Positions 1 to 8,788 of a stretch of 64,000 nucleotides of DNA are shown here, in pieces (within the stretch, counting starts at the first letter, position 1; every line of letters begins with the position of its first letter). Origin of the DNA: Alphaproteobacteria bacterium UBA1301 (lineage in GTDB: Bacteria; Pseudomonadota; Alphaproteobacteria; Micropepsales; Micropepsaceae); NCBI GenBank assembly GCA_002307725.1, contig DBUB01000005.1:32106-96105 (forward strand). Direction: 5' to 3'. The notes below the pieces were generated by a model that worked only from the letters and a program-made list of their open reading frames with translations, had not been told where the DNA came from and made no database searches. Made by a program: the position numbers and the translations under genes.

Positions 1-242
1 CCGGCGATCACCGGCACGCGGCCGTCGGATTCCTCCAGCGTAATGTCGATCACTCGCATGTGTTCGGCATGGCTGAGCGTCGGCGACTCGCCGGTCGTGC
101 CGCAGGGCACCAGACCGTTGGAGCCCTGGGCGATCTGCCAGCGGACCAATTGCCGGAATGCAATTTCATCGACCGCACCGTCTTTCATCGGCGTGATCAG
201 CGCAGGAATGGAGCCAAATAAGCTCTTGGGCGTGAACGGCAT
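1..242 (-). CDS. dapA: 4-hydroxy-tetrahydrodipicolinate synthase, N-terminal part (cut by window edge)
   Basis: The minus strand from an ATG at 242 encodes about 80 residues beginning MPFTPKSLFGSIPALITPM, then running through VPCGTTGESPTLSHAEH. The GTTGESPTL stretch is the pyruvate/aspartate-semialdehyde binding signature of DapA, the first enzyme of the lysine/diaminopimelate branch in the cytoplasm. The catalytic lysine lies beyond the window, so only the first quarter is seen. It is divergent from the lytic transglycosylase at 395, leaving about 150 bp of shared upstream DNA. Pairing dapA with a murein enzyme makes sense because diaminopimelate is a peptidoglycan building block. A related aldolase of the same family cannot be fully excluded. 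Confidence 0.9.
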   Translation of the reverse strand, partial: MPFTPKSLFGSIPALITPMKDGAVDEIAFRQLVRWQIAQGSNGLVPCGTTGESPTLSHAEHMRVIDITLEESDGRVPVIA

Positions 243-394
243 TGGGCGACCTCGTGAATTGGTGCGCAAAATAGCGCGCATTCCCGCAAGGGCAAGGCAT
301 TTGGCGAGGCGAATGTGCAATGCTCCACACATTACGATTGTAGTGTGCTCGCTTGCGACACTAAGGTCGTCGCGAATCTTGGGACATAAACACA

Positions 395-2563
395 ATGCCT
401 GCCCGTGCCCTGCCCGTTTTGGTCCTCCTTTTGCTGGGGGCCGCCGTGGCAGACCCGCTGCCGACCGGAGTTGAGCGCCAGGGCAATGTCATCACCATGC
501 AGCCGGTCGGTGACGACGCATCGGCGGCCTCCGACAATGAAGCTGAGCTGCGCGCCGGTGCCGTTCACGTTCTTTCTGCCGCCGACCACGACCTGTTCAC
601 CCGCGCGTTTGAGGCGGCCAGTCGCGGTGACTGGCCTGCAGCGCTGGCGCTGGCCCAGACCGGCCGGAATCCGGTCGCACGCGCCCTGGTGCAGTGGCGC
701 TATGTGCAGGACAGGAATGCCAAGGCGCCATTCGATCAGATCGACGCCGTGCTCAAAAACGCCCCCGACTGGCCGCGGCGAACCAGCCTCTTCGCCCGCG
801 GTGAAGAAGCGTTGGATCCGGCAACGGCGCCCGCGACAGTGATTGCCTGGTTCGCCGGCCGCAATCCGATCAGCGCCATCGGCATGATCCGGCTGGGCGA
901 TGCGCTTGTGGCCACCGGCAAAACCGAATGGGGCAAGAAGCTGATCCGCGATGGTTGGGCTGCGGGCGTGTTCGATCTGCCGCAGGAACTCGCCATCGTC
1001 CAGAAGGATGGCCCCTTCCTGACACCCGACGCCGACCGGCGCCGGCTCGACAATCTGATCTGGTCTGACCAGATCACCGCCGCCCGTCGCGAAATGGCCC
1101 GCGTGGACGATGCTTCCCAGCGCCTCGCCAACGCTCGCATCGCGGTCAAAACCGATCCCCGCCATGCCGCGAAGGTCCTCGGCGAGCTTTCCGCCGATCT
1201 TGGCGGCGATGGGCGGCTGCTGTTCGACCGGGCCCGCGCGGCGCGCAAGAACGCCGACTTCGATGCTGCGGCGGAACTTCTCACCCGGCCGGCCGTGCGC
1301 GAATTGTTCAAGACGCATCAGACGCCGCTGTGGACGGAAGCGCACATCGTTGCCCGCGAAATGCTGAAGGCGAACAAGCCGACGCTGGCCTACAAACTGG
1401 TGGCCAATACCGGCGTCACCACCGGCAGCGAATTTTCCGAGTCCGAGTTTCTGGCCGGGTGGATCGCGCTCAGGTTCCTCAAGGATGCGTCAAGCGCCAT
1501 GCCGCATTTCGCGCGCCTCGATGCCGGTGTGACGCGCCCGATCAGCCGCGCCCGCGCCCGCTATTGGATCGGCCGGACTTACGAGGCCCTCGGTGATGAG
1601 GCGGGCGCCTACAAGGCTTATGAACTGGCGTCCAAAGTGCCCGAGACGTTTTACGGACAGCTCGCGCTGACCCGTATCGATGCCACGCCGGTGCTGCATC
1701 TCACCACAGCAAAGATCGAGGCGATGCCGTCCTCCGCTGCGTTCAACAACGACGAGTTGGTCAAGGCGATGCGCGTCTTGGCCGATCTCGGCTCGCAGGA
1801 TTTGCTCCGGGCGTTTGCACTGCGCTATGTCGAACTGCATCCCGGCGCGGGGCACGCCAAGCAGCTCGCGGCGGCGCTGACCGAGATGGGGTACCGCGAC
1901 GTGGCGCTGCGCGTTGCCAAAGTGTTGGGCTACGAAGGGCCGACCTTCCCGCAATACGCCTACCCGGTGATTGGCGTGCCCGACTACCAAGGCCCGCCGC
2001 CGGCGCCGGAAAGCGCCCTCGTCCACGCCATCATCCGCCAGGAAACCGAATTCGATCCGCAGAGCGTCAGCCGCGCCAATGCTCGCGGGATCATGCAGCT
2101 CACGCTGGCGTCGGCGCGCGTCAACGCCAAACGGGCGGGCATTGCCTATCGCCCCAACGCGCTGACCACCGATGTGACCTACAATATGCAGCTCGGCATG
2201 ACCGAGTTCTCGTCGTATCTGGCCAATTGGGGAAATTCGGTGATCGTCTCCGCCGCGGCCTATAATGCCGGTGAAGGCAATGCGAAGCGCTGGATCCAGG
2301 CTTTCGGCGATCCCAGAAGCCCGTTGACCGACCCGGTTGATTGGATCGAGTCCATCACTTTCGGTGAAACCAGGAATTACGTGCAGCGGATCGTCGAGAA
2401 TCTTGAGGTCTACCGTGCCCGCTTGGCGGGACGTAACGTGCCGCTCCGCATTCTCAGCGATATCTATGCCAGCCCGCCGCCGGTGAAGGTGTTGAACCCG
2501 CCGGCACCGCCCCCGCCAGTCCCGACGAAGAAGCCGAAGGAGCGGCGGTCGACTTCGAATTAG
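395..2563 (+). CDS. slt: soluble lytic murein transglycosylase (Slt70-like)
   Basis: 722 residues. A hydrophobic N-terminal signal (about residues 1-20, LPVLVLLLLGAAVADP) suggests export to the periplasm. The long helical middle resembles the superhelical U and L domains of Slt70. The C-terminal SLT domain (about 535-670) has the catalytic glutamate in IIRQETEFDP, then ANARGIMQLT and AAYNAGEGNAKRW, all diagnostic. It cleaves the MurNAc-GlcNAc bond with formation of 1,6-anhydro ends during wall turnover. The tail is proline- and lysine-rich (PPAPPPPVPTKKPKE). The ATG at 395 has no strong ribosome site but directly precedes the signal peptide. Length matches the family. Confidence 0.93.
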   Translation: MPARALPVLVLLLLGAAVADPLPTGVERQGNVITMQPVGDDASAASDNEAELRAGAVHVLSAADHDLFTRAFEAASRGDWPAALALAQTGRNPVARALVQWRYVQDRNAKAPFDQIDAVLKNAPDWPRRTSLFARGEEALDPATAPATVIAWFAGRNPISAIGMIRLGDALVATGKTEWGKKLIRDGWAAGVFDLPQELAIVQKDGPFLTPDADRRRLDNLIWSDQITAARREMARVDDASQRLANARIAVKTDPRHAAKVLGELSADLGGDGRLLFDRARAARKNADFDAAAELLTRPAVRELFKTHQTPLWTEAHIVAREMLKANKPTLAYKLVANTGVTTGSEFSESEFLAGWIALRFLKDASSAMPHFARLDAGVTRPISRARARYWIGRTYEALGDEAGAYKAYELASKVPETFYGQLALTRIDATPVLHLTTAKIEAMPSSAAFNNDELVKAMRVLADLGSQDLLRAFALRYVELHPGAGHAKQLAAALTEMGYRDVALRVAKVLGYEGPTFPQYAYPVIGVPDYQGPPPAPESALVHAIIRQETEFDPQSVSRANARGIMQLTLASARVNAKRAGIAYRPNALTTDVTYNMQLGMTEFSSYLANWGNSVIVSAAAYNAGEGNAKRWIQAFGDPRSPLTDPVDWIESITFGETRNYVQRIVENLEVYRARLAGRNVPLRILSDIYASPPPVKVLNPPAPPPPVPTKKPKERRSTSN

Positions 2564-2569
2564 GGGTTG

Positions 2570-2842
2570 TTAGCGGAACATCGACAGCCATTCGCGGGCA
2601 AGACGCTGGGCTTCGGCGATCTGGGTCGGAAGCATCTCACGCGACAGCTGGGCACGCCAACTTTTGGCCTCGTCCACACCCCGCATCGCCGCGAGGTTGA
2701 ACCATTTGTGCGCCGCAATGAAATCCACCCCCACGCCCTGCCCGGTCGAATAGGCCAGACCGAGATTGTAAAGCGCATCGGCCCGCCCCTTCTGGGCGTC
2801 CGTTTCGTATTGTGTTAGCGAAGCGACATCCACACATGCCAT
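2570..2842 (-). CDS. small Sel1-repeat protein
   Basis: 90 residues containing one clear Sel1-like repeat (A.YNLGLAYSTGQGV..D...A.KWFNLAAMRG) at about residues 22-60. Sel1 repeats are TPR-like alpha-helical units that mediate protein contacts. No signal peptide is evident. It converges tail to tail with the lytic transglycosylase, with only a few bases between the stop codons. A second, degenerate helix pair follows (EAQRLAREWL). Its partner is unknown. The repeat makes the gene call secure, but function is not inferable. Confidence 0.8.
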   Translation of the reverse strand: MACVDVASLTQYETDAQKGRADALYNLGLAYSTGQGVGVDFIAAHKWFNLAAMRGVDEAKSWRAQLSREMLPTQIAEAQRLAREWLSMFR

Positions 2843-2994
2843 CGCCGTAATACCCCTGAATCAGTTTCTGCGGTTGCGGCGAAAGAACCCCACCCGCGAG
2901 ACGAGATCGTGTGGCAGAGACCCTAAGACACGGTTAACGTGAATTCGCCTTAATCGTTAGTTTTCGTTAGGGATTTCACCTATGCGCGGCGCCG

Positions 2995-3831
2995 TCAGTG
3001 CAACCGATCAACCAGCGCCTGCGCCTGTTTCTGGACCGCAGTGTAATTCGGCTGCTCGCGCAGGCGGACGCCGAAACAATCGCGATATTCGCGATCGGCC
3101 TTCACTTCCAGCGCATCGGATTTGTCGGTGTTCTTCTCCGCCTTGGCATGCGCCAGCGTCAGGTCCAACGTTCTCTTGCAGAAGAGAACTGGCGCCAGCG
3201 GCGTCTTCAGCTTCTCTTCGGCGATGAAGATACGGTCGCCGCGCATCACGACGACAAGCAACCGGTCGGGACCACGGTCCAGCACCAGGTCCTGGGCGAA
3301 GGCGGCAAGTTCGACGACGGCAAGCTCGGCACCCGGCGGTGCCTTCACCAGAACCAGGCCGTGGAGATAGGCGGCGGCATCGGTGGAAAGGGCCTGGGTA
3401 TAAAAGGCCTCAGAGCGGAATGCCGCCGTCATCGAGGCCGGGATGTTCTTCTCGTCCTTCCACCAGTTGCGGTGACCGGCGAGCCAGCGCGTGAGCAGCG
3501 GCTTGGTGGTTACCGTGACGACGGTATCGCCGCGGGCATACTGAAGACCGTCGACGGCGCCGAAGCCGACATCTCCCTCGTCGAGCGCGACCACGGTGTA
3601 GGTGCCTTCCGGTGTAAAGCCGGAGGCGTGCCAACCGGGCACCGCCAGCTTGATAAGCCGCTCAAGTTCGGGAAGCGCGCGATCTTCCGCCGCCGGATCC
3701 GCCTTGACGGCCGAGAGAGCACGGTCACGGGCATATATATAAGTGTCGGTTGGGGAGGACGGCGCTGGATCGGCGGCCGGTGCGGCGGAAAAAATCAGGG
3801 AAAAACAAAGAAATGCTGGTGCCAGCCGCAT
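2995..3831 (-). CDS. hypothetical secreted protein
   Basis: 278 residues from the ATG at 3831, chosen because the signal peptide MRLAPAFLCFSLIFSAAPAA starts there; the frame extends 11 codons further upstream. The mature protein is alpha/beta-like with several Lys/Asp-rich stretches and two cysteines (VLFCKRTLDL and YRDCFGV) that could form a disulphide. I do not recognise a family. It is probably periplasmic. Its upstream region (3832-3981) separates it from a tiny lysine-rich gene on the same strand. Codon use matches the neighbouring core genes, so it does not look recently acquired. Confidence 0.7.
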   Translation of the reverse strand: MRLAPAFLCFSLIFSAAPAADPAPSSPTDTYIYARDRALSAVKADPAAEDRALPELERLIKLAVPGWHASGFTPEGTYTVVALDEGDVGFGAVDGLQYARGDTVVTVTTKPLLTRWLAGHRNWWKDEKNIPASMTAAFRSEAFYTQALSTDAAAYLHGLVLVKAPPGAELAVVELAAFAQDLVLDRGPDRLLVVVMRGDRIFIAEEKLKTPLAPVLFCKRTLDLTLAHAKAEKNTDKSDALEVKADREYRDCFGVRLREQPNYTAVQKQAQALVDRLH

Positions 3832-3981
3832 TATCTGCCCCCTAAAACGGGCTGGCCGCGACACCCGTTTGACACCTTAGTGTCAGATGGCTGCCGCGGC
3901 CTTTGCCTTAGTCATCGGTTTCTCCCGAGGGATCCACCGTGAACTATCCGCGTTTATCGCGCGGTGAAACGACGTCGAAGA

Positions 3982-4068
3982 CTATTTCTTCGCCTTCTTC
4001 TTCGTCGCCTTCTTCACCTTCTTCTTCGCGACCTTCTTAGCGGCCTTCTTTTTCGCAACTTTTGGCAT
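3982..4068 (-). CDS. 28-residue lysine/alanine-rich basic peptide
   Basis: A minus-strand ATG at 4068 opens a 28-codon frame starting MPKVAKKKAAKKVAKKK and ending with TAG at 3982. About 17 of 28 residues are lysine, and the rest are almost all Ala, Val or Thr. A good ribosome site (AAGAGGAG) sits about 9 bases upstream. The composition resembles the tails of bacterial histone H1-like proteins and the C-terminus of the topoisomerase I in this window, so nucleic-acid binding is the natural guess. Very short basic frames can be artefacts, but the strong ribosome site and clean stop favour a real gene. Confidence 0.6.
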   Translation of the reverse strand: MPKVAKKKAAKKVAKKKVKKATKKKAKK

Positions 4069-4238
4069 GAGAAGTGACTCCTCTTACGTGTCGTCCGGGT
4101 CGGGCGACTCTGCCGCCCCCCAAAACGCAAGCAATATGAGTGGGTTGAGGTTAAGAATGCAATACCACCCCCCGCCGGCCCCAAAGCCCGTCAAGCCCTA
4201 AATGCAAAAAAACCGCAATCTATCGAGATTAAATGCAC

Positions 4239-4258
4239 TTCATCCGCGCACGGATGAA
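4239..4258 (-). terminator. possible gatB terminator hairpin
   Basis: An 8-bp perfect stem (TTCATCCG/CGGATGAA, 4-base loop) lies 50 bases past the gatB stop. A run of seven T on the minus strand follows, but about 28 bases further on, so the match to a standard intrinsic terminator is loose. Nothing else is evident between 4069 and 4308. Confidence 0.35.
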
Positions 4259-4308
4259 AATTGGAATTTTTGCCGCGAGACGCCCTCCGGCGCTTGTTCT
4301 TGTACGAA

Positions 4309-5814
4309 TCACCCCTCATCGGGCAATTCGAGTCGCGCTTTGAGAAGCGCGTTGACGGTCCCCGGATTGGCTTTTCCCCCCGTCGCTTTCATCACCTGAC
4401 CGACAAACCAACCGACCATCGCGGGTTTGAGTTTCGCAGCGGCGGCCTTGTCGGGGTTCGCAGCGATCACATCATCGACCGCTTTCTCGATCGCGCCGGC
4501 ATCCGTCACCTGCTTGAGGCCGCGCGTCTCCACAATGGAGCGAGGGTTCCCCCCTTCGGCCCATACGATGTCGAGAACATCCTTGGCGATCTTTCCCGAG
4601 ATGACGTTTTCACCCACCATCTTGATGATGTCGGCATTGGCGGAGGCCGAGACGGGACCTTCGAGAACCGACAGCCCGGCTTTGTTCAACCGGCCAAAAT
4701 ACTCATTGTTCAACCAGTTAGCGGCCGCCTTGGCATCGGCTCCTGCGGCCAGCATGGCCTCGAAGTAATCCGCGGTCTCCTTCTCGGCGACCAGCACCAG
4801 AGCATCGTATGCGTTGAGGCCCATCGCCATGAAGCGGTCCTTCTTGGCATCCGGCAGTTCCGGCAGCGCGGCGGCGATCGCATCCACCCAGGCCTGTCCG
4901 ATGACGAGCGGCAGCAGATCGGGATCGGGGAAATAACGGTAGTCGTGTGCCTCTTCCTTGGAGCGCATCGGCCGCGTCTCGCCGGTCTTGGTGTCGAACA
5001 GAAGCGTCTGCTGCTTGATCGTGCCGCCGGATTCGAGCACGTCGACCTGCCGGCGCGCTTCATACTCGATCGCCTGTACGATGAAGCGCATCGAGTTCAT
5101 GTTCTTGATTTCACAACGAGTATTGAGCGCCGTGCCGGGCTTTCGCACCGACACATTGACGTCGGCACGCATGGAACCCTCTTCCATGTTGCCGTCGCAG
5201 GTGCCGAGATAGCGCACGATGGCGCGTAGCTTCTTGAGGAATGCCGAAGCCTCTTCCGACGAGCGCATGTCGGGGCGGGTGACGATCTCCATCAGGGCAA
5301 TACCGGCCCGGTTGAGGTCGACGAAGGAATGATCGGGGCTCTGATCGTGGATCGACTTGCCCGCATCCTGCTCCAGATGGAGCCGTTCGATGCCGACGCG
5401 CGCCACTTCGCCGCCCGGCAGATCGATCAGGACCTCGCCCTCGCCGACGACCGGGTTCTTGTACTGCGATATCTGATAACCGGCCGGAAGATCGGCGTAG
5501 AAATAATTTTTACGGTCGAAAACGCTGGCGAGATTGATCTGCGCCTTGAGACCGAGCCCGGTGCGTACCGCCTGTTCGACGCAGAACCTGTTGATAACTG
5601 GCAGCATGCCCGGCATCGCCGCGTCGACGAAGCTGACCTGGCTATTCGGATCGGCACCGAACTGGGTCGCCGCACCAGAGAACAGCTTGGCCTTACTGAG
5701 GACTTGGCAATGGACTTCCAGGCCGATGACGATTTCCCAGCCGCCAGTGGAGCCCTGGATCAGCTTGGACTTTCGCTCAACAGCATCGAGACGCTCATAG
5801 GTCTGCATGGCCAT
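4309..5814 (-). CDS. gatB: Asp-tRNA(Asn)/Glu-tRNA(Gln) amidotransferase subunit B
   Basis: 501 residues from the ATG at 5814, selected because GGGAG lies 6 bases upstream; ATGs at 5817 and 5808 are alternatives. The open frame continues to 5955 only by reading through a palindromic repeat. The N-terminal catalytic region has WEIVIGLEVHCQV, and the middle has the GatB signatures (DFNR-type VDLNRAGIALMEIVT, and CDGNMEEGSMRADVNVS). The C-terminal YqeY-like tRNA-binding domain ends in NPGTVNALLKARLE. GatB binds mischarged tRNA and phosphorylates the acyl group before amidation in the GatCAB complex. It is the last gene of the gat cluster, separated from the RidA gene by the repeat. Confidence 0.96.
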   Translation of the reverse strand: MAMQTYERLDAVERKSKLIQGSTGGWEIVIGLEVHCQVLSKAKLFSGAATQFGADPNSQVSFVDAAMPGMLPVINRFCVEQAVRTGLGLKAQINLASVFDRKNYFYADLPAGYQISQYKNPVVGEGEVLIDLPGGEVARVGIERLHLEQDAGKSIHDQSPDHSFVDLNRAGIALMEIVTRPDMRSSEEASAFLKKLRAIVRYLGTCDGNMEEGSMRADVNVSVRKPGTALNTRCEIKNMNSMRFIVQAIEYEARRQVDVLESGGTIKQQTLLFDTKTGETRPMRSKEEAHDYRYFPDPDLLPLVIGQAWVDAIAAALPELPDAKKDRFMAMGLNAYDALVLVAEKETADYFEAMLAAGADAKAAANWLNNEYFGRLNKAGLSVLEGPVSASANADIIKMVGENVISGKIAKDVLDIVWAEGGNPRSIVETRGLKQVTDAGAIEKAVDDVIAANPDKAAAAKLKPAMVGWFVGQVMKATGGKANPGTVNALLKARLELPDEG

Positions 5815-5874
5815 CATAATCTCCCGGGCGTCTTTGTCGTAGGACACGCCACACTCCCCGTCACAATCCCATTC

Positions 5875-5969
5875 CGTCATGGCCGCCCTTGCCTTGAGGC
5901 GGCCATCCAGAATCTTTTGGCTCGCGGACGCTCGCCTGCTGGATGGCCGGGTCAAGCCCGGCCATGACG
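5875..5969. repeat. REP-like palindromic element, copy 1
   Basis: A 95-bp element begins CGTCATGGCCGCC and ends GGCCGGGTCAAGCCCGGCC then ATGACG. Both ends form hairpins. A second copy lies in inverted orientation at 41741-41831. It fills the gap between the RidA stop and the gatB start, and explains why the gatB frame is open too far upstream. Confidence 0.8.
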
Positions 5970-5970
5970 A

Positions 5971-6381
5971 TCAGCTTTCCGTACTCATGGGTGTATCGCT
6001 CACGACATAGGCATCCACTTCGATCTCAACCAGCCAATCGGGGTCGATGAACCGGCTCACCTGGACAAAGCAGGTGGCGGGCCGGATGTCGCCGAACACC
6101 TCGCCATGTACCTTGCCGACATCCTTCCAGTCCTCGATGTGACGCAGCATGATGCGGGTGCGCACAACATCCTTCAGCGAGGACCCGGCTTCCTCAAGGG
6201 TTTCCCCGACGATCTCAAAAATCCGGCGCGCTTGCACAGCGGCATTGGCGACCCCGACAGTCTTGCCGTCGGTCCCGATCGCGGCCGTTCCCGACACGGT
6301 GATGTGGGAGCCGACCCGCACCGCCCGCGAAAAACCAAGTACCGGCTCGAACTTGCTACCGCTGGAAATGAGTTTGCGCAT
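5971..6381 (-). CDS. RidA/YjgF family protein
   Basis: 136 residues from the ATG at 6381. That ATG overlaps the gatA stop by one base (TGATG), which implies translational coupling. It shows the RidA fold signatures: ISSGSKFEPVLGFSRAVRVG at the start, Q-A-R-R-I-F-E helix, and the C-terminal FVQVSRFIDPDWLVEIEVDAYV. Classical RidA deaminates reactive 2-aminoacrylate imines; this member has the conserved Arg-equivalent region in VVRTRIMLRH but the subgroup is uncertain. It sits inside the gat operon between gatA and gatB, an unusual insertion. Possible link: removing reactive intermediates near glutamine-dependent amidation, which is speculation. Confidence 0.88.
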   Translation of the reverse strand: MRKLISSGSKFEPVLGFSRAVRVGSHITVSGTAAIGTDGKTVGVANAAVQARRIFEIVGETLEEAGSSLKDVVRTRIMLRHIEDWKDVGKVHGEVFGDIRPATCFVQVSRFIDPDWLVEIEVDAYVVSDTPMSTES

Positions 6382-7862
6382 CAGACACTCCACCATTTTT
6401 CAGGTTTGGCCTTGAACTGAGCTGCGACCTCGAGCGCGCGGCCAGCGCGGAACAGGGTCTCTTCGTCGAACGCTTTGCCGATCAATTGCAGGCCGAGCGG
6501 CAGACCGGTTTTATTGACACCCGCCGGCAGCACCAGGCTCGGCAGGCCGGCGAGGTTCACCGTCACGGTGAATACGTCGTAGAGATACATGGTGACCGGG
6601 TCGGCCACTTTTTCGCCGATGCCGAAGGCCGGGGCCGGGGTCGCGGGCGTCAGGATGACGTCACACTTCTTATAGGCCTCGGTAAAGTCGCGGGCGATCA
6701 GGGCGCGAACCTTCTGGGCGCGCAGGTAATAGGCATCGTAATAGCCGGCCGACAGCACATAGGTACCGATCAGGATGCGGCGGCGCACTTCCGCCCCGAA
6801 ACCCTCCGCACGGGAACGCTCATAAAGGTCGATCAGATCCTTGGGGTCCTGGCAGCGGTGGCCGTAGCGCACGCCGTCATAGCGGGCCAGGTTCGAGGAA
6901 CACTCCGCCGGAGCGATAATATAATAAGTGGGCAGCGCGTACTTGGTGTGAGGCAGCGAAATCTCGACGATCTCGGCGCCCTGGGCTTTCAGCCACGCAA
7001 CGCCCTGATCCCAGAGCGCATCGATTTCGGGATCGGTACCCGCCACCCGGTATTCCTTCGGAATGCCGATGCGAAGACCCTTCACCCCATTCTCGAGGCT
7101 GGCTTCATAATCCGGCACCGGCAAGTCGACGCTGGTGGTGTCTTTGGCATCTACCGAAGCCATCGCCTTCAACATGATGGCGCAGTCGCGCACGGTCGAG
7201 GAAATCGGGCCGGCCTGATCGAGCGACGAGGCAAACGCCACGATACCGTAACGCGAGCAGCGCCCATAGGTCGGCTTGATGCCGGTGGTGCCAGTGACCG
7301 CCGCCGGACAGCGGATCGAACCGCCGGTATCGGTGGCGGTGGCGCCGAGCGCAAGCCGCGCCGCGACGGCGCAGGACGATCCGCCCGACGAACCGCCCGG
7401 AACGAGTTGGGCGGTGGAGCCCTTAGCGCGCCAGGGGCTGATGCAATTGCCGAAAGCGCTGGTCTCGTTCGACGAGCCCATGGCGAACTCATCGCAGTTC
7501 AGCTTGCCCAGCATCACCGCGCCATTGTCCCACAAATTCTGCGACACGGTGGATTCATACTGCGGTATGTAATTCGCCAAGATCTTCGAACATGCCGTCG
7601 TTTTCACGCCCTTGGTGCAATAAAGGTCTTTGATACCGACCGGCAGGCCTTCCATCGGACGGATATCTCCGGCCGCGATGCGCTTGTCGGAGGCGTCCGC
7701 CATGGCGAGCGCGATCTCGGGCGTCTCGGTGATGTAGGCGTTGAGCGTCCGCGCCTGTTCCGCCGCCTTCAAGAACGCCGCCGTCAGCTCGCGCGAGGAA
7801 ACCTTCTTGGCGGCCACCGCATCGCGGGCCTCGGCCAATGTGAGTTCGGTGAGATCGCTCAT
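6381..7862 (-). CDS. gatA: Asp-tRNA(Asn)/Glu-tRNA(Gln) amidotransferase subunit A
   Basis: 493 residues, normal length for GatA. The amidase-signature Ser-Ser-Lys triad is visible: Lys in GLPVGIKDLYC, the serines in GGSSGGSSCAVAA and TDTGGSIRCPA. GatA hydrolyses glutamine and channels ammonia to GatB. The start ATG overlaps the upstream acetyltransferase gene stop by 4 bases (ATGA). The stop overlaps the RidA start. The order gatC-GNAT-gatA-ridA-gatB reads as one minus-strand operon. Confidence 0.96.
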   Translation of the reverse strand: MSDLTELTLAEARDAVAAKKVSSRELTAAFLKAAEQARTLNAYITETPEIALAMADASDKRIAAGDIRPMEGLPVGIKDLYCTKGVKTTACSKILANYIPQYESTVSQNLWDNGAVMLGKLNCDEFAMGSSNETSAFGNCISPWRAKGSTAQLVPGGSSGGSSCAVAARLALGATATDTGGSIRCPAAVTGTTGIKPTYGRCSRYGIVAFASSLDQAGPISSTVRDCAIMLKAMASVDAKDTTSVDLPVPDYEASLENGVKGLRIGIPKEYRVAGTDPEIDALWDQGVAWLKAQGAEIVEISLPHTKYALPTYYIIAPAECSSNLARYDGVRYGHRCQDPKDLIDLYERSRAEGFGAEVRRRILIGTYVLSAGYYDAYYLRAQKVRALIARDFTEAYKKCDVILTPATPAPAFGIGEKVADPVTMYLYDVFTVTVNLAGLPSLVLPAGVNKTGLPLGLQLIGKAFDEETLFRAGRALEVAAQFKAKPEKWWSV

Positions 7863-8329
7863 GCCGACGCCCTCTCAAGTTCTTTTTGATAAAATACCGA
7901 CCAGTGTACGTCGGGATAATCGAGCACCGGGCCGCAACGCGTGAAACCAGCCCGTTCGTAGACCCGCCAGGCGGCAGGATGACGGTCGCCCGTCTCCAGC
8001 ACCAGCTTGGTGAAGCCTTCCTGCTTGGCCAGCGCGGTGATCGCGTCGAGAATGCGACCGCCGATGCCCATGCCTTGATAGGCCGGATTGGTCCACATCC
8101 GTTTGACCTCGCCGATGGCGCCCTCATGGCGCCGCAGCGCGCCGCAGGCGATCGCCTTGCCGCTGTCGCGGGCGACGAACACAGTGGTCTCGGGCGCGGC
8201 CATTTCCTCGACGGTCATGTGCCAGCAACCTTCCGGCGGGGTCAGCGACAGCAAATATTTATTGAGTGCGTCGATCAGGGCGCGAACATCGGCCTGCAGC
8301 GGACTTTCGACGGCAATTGCGATGGCCAC
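7859..8329 (-). CDS. GNAT family N-acetyltransferase
   Basis: 156 residues. The GNAT motif A is clear: VKRMWTNPAYQGMGIGGRILDAI (acetyl-CoA pyrophosphate loop Q-G-x-G-x-G), followed by LVLETGDRHPAAWRVYERAGF (motif B). The substrate is unknown. It lies between gatC (3 bases downstream of its stop) and gatA (4-base ATGA overlap), so it is co-transcribed and probably translationally coupled with the amidotransferase. GNATs of this type often acetylate small amines or peptides. Confidence 0.9.
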   Translation of the reverse strand: MAIAIAVESPLQADVRALIDALNKYLLSLTPPEGCWHMTVEEMAAPETTVFVARDSGKAIACGALRRHEGAIGEVKRMWTNPAYQGMGIGGRILDAITALAKQEGFTKLVLETGDRHPAAWRVYERAGFTRCGPVLDYPDVHWSVFYQKELERASA

Positions 8330-8332
8330 AGG

Positions 8333-8620
8333 CTACTCCACCACCTTCGGCACAACGAAGAAGTGATCCGCGGCGCCGGGTGCATTGACCATCAGCGCAT
8401 CGGCGTTATTGGGCTCAGTCACGACGTCTTCACGCATCTTGAGGCGATGGGCGACCACGCTCGTCATCGGCTCGATGCCTTCGACATTTACTTCCTTGAG
8501 CTGCTCGACCCATTCGAGGATGCCGTTCAGCTCGGCCATCATCGGTTCGACGCGTTCTTCTTCCAGTTTCAGCCGGGCAAGCCGGGCAATCCGCCGGACG
8601 GTGTCTTTATCTACGGACAT
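8333..8620 (-). CDS. gatC: Asp-tRNA(Asn)/Glu-tRNA(Gln) amidotransferase subunit C
   Basis: 95 residues, the usual GatC length. It begins MSVDKDTVRRIARLARLKL, the conserved helix that wraps around GatA, and contains ILEWVEQLKEVNVEGIEPM and the C-terminal APGAADHFFVVPKVVE, both family hallmarks. It is the first gene of the minus-strand gat operon. About 168 bp separate it from the divergent ruvX gene and should hold both promoters. Confidence 0.95.
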   Translation of the reverse strand: MSVDKDTVRRIARLARLKLEEERVEPMMAELNGILEWVEQLKEVNVEGIEPMTSVVAHRLKMREDVVTEPNNADALMVNAPGAADHFFVVPKVVE

Positions 8621-8788
8621 GGGATTAGAGCCCCTTAGCCTTCAATGACTTGCTATCGCTAGGGGGCACCCGAGGCAAGCCGCTTCGCGGTTATCGCCGG
8701 GCTGGGAACAGCGCTCCCCGCGACAAATTGTGCGTCCCTTCGCCCAGCCCGCCTAGCAAACGGGCATTGGCTAGGATAAAGCCCGGTT

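Noticed and set aside
5815..5955. N-terminal extension of gatB
   Set aside because: It translates through a palindromic repeat; the family starts near WEIVIGLEVH and a ribosome site supports 5814.
6486..7889. 467-codon plus-strand open frame opposite gatA
   Set aside because: Antisense shadow of a certain gene, with no similarity or ribosome site.
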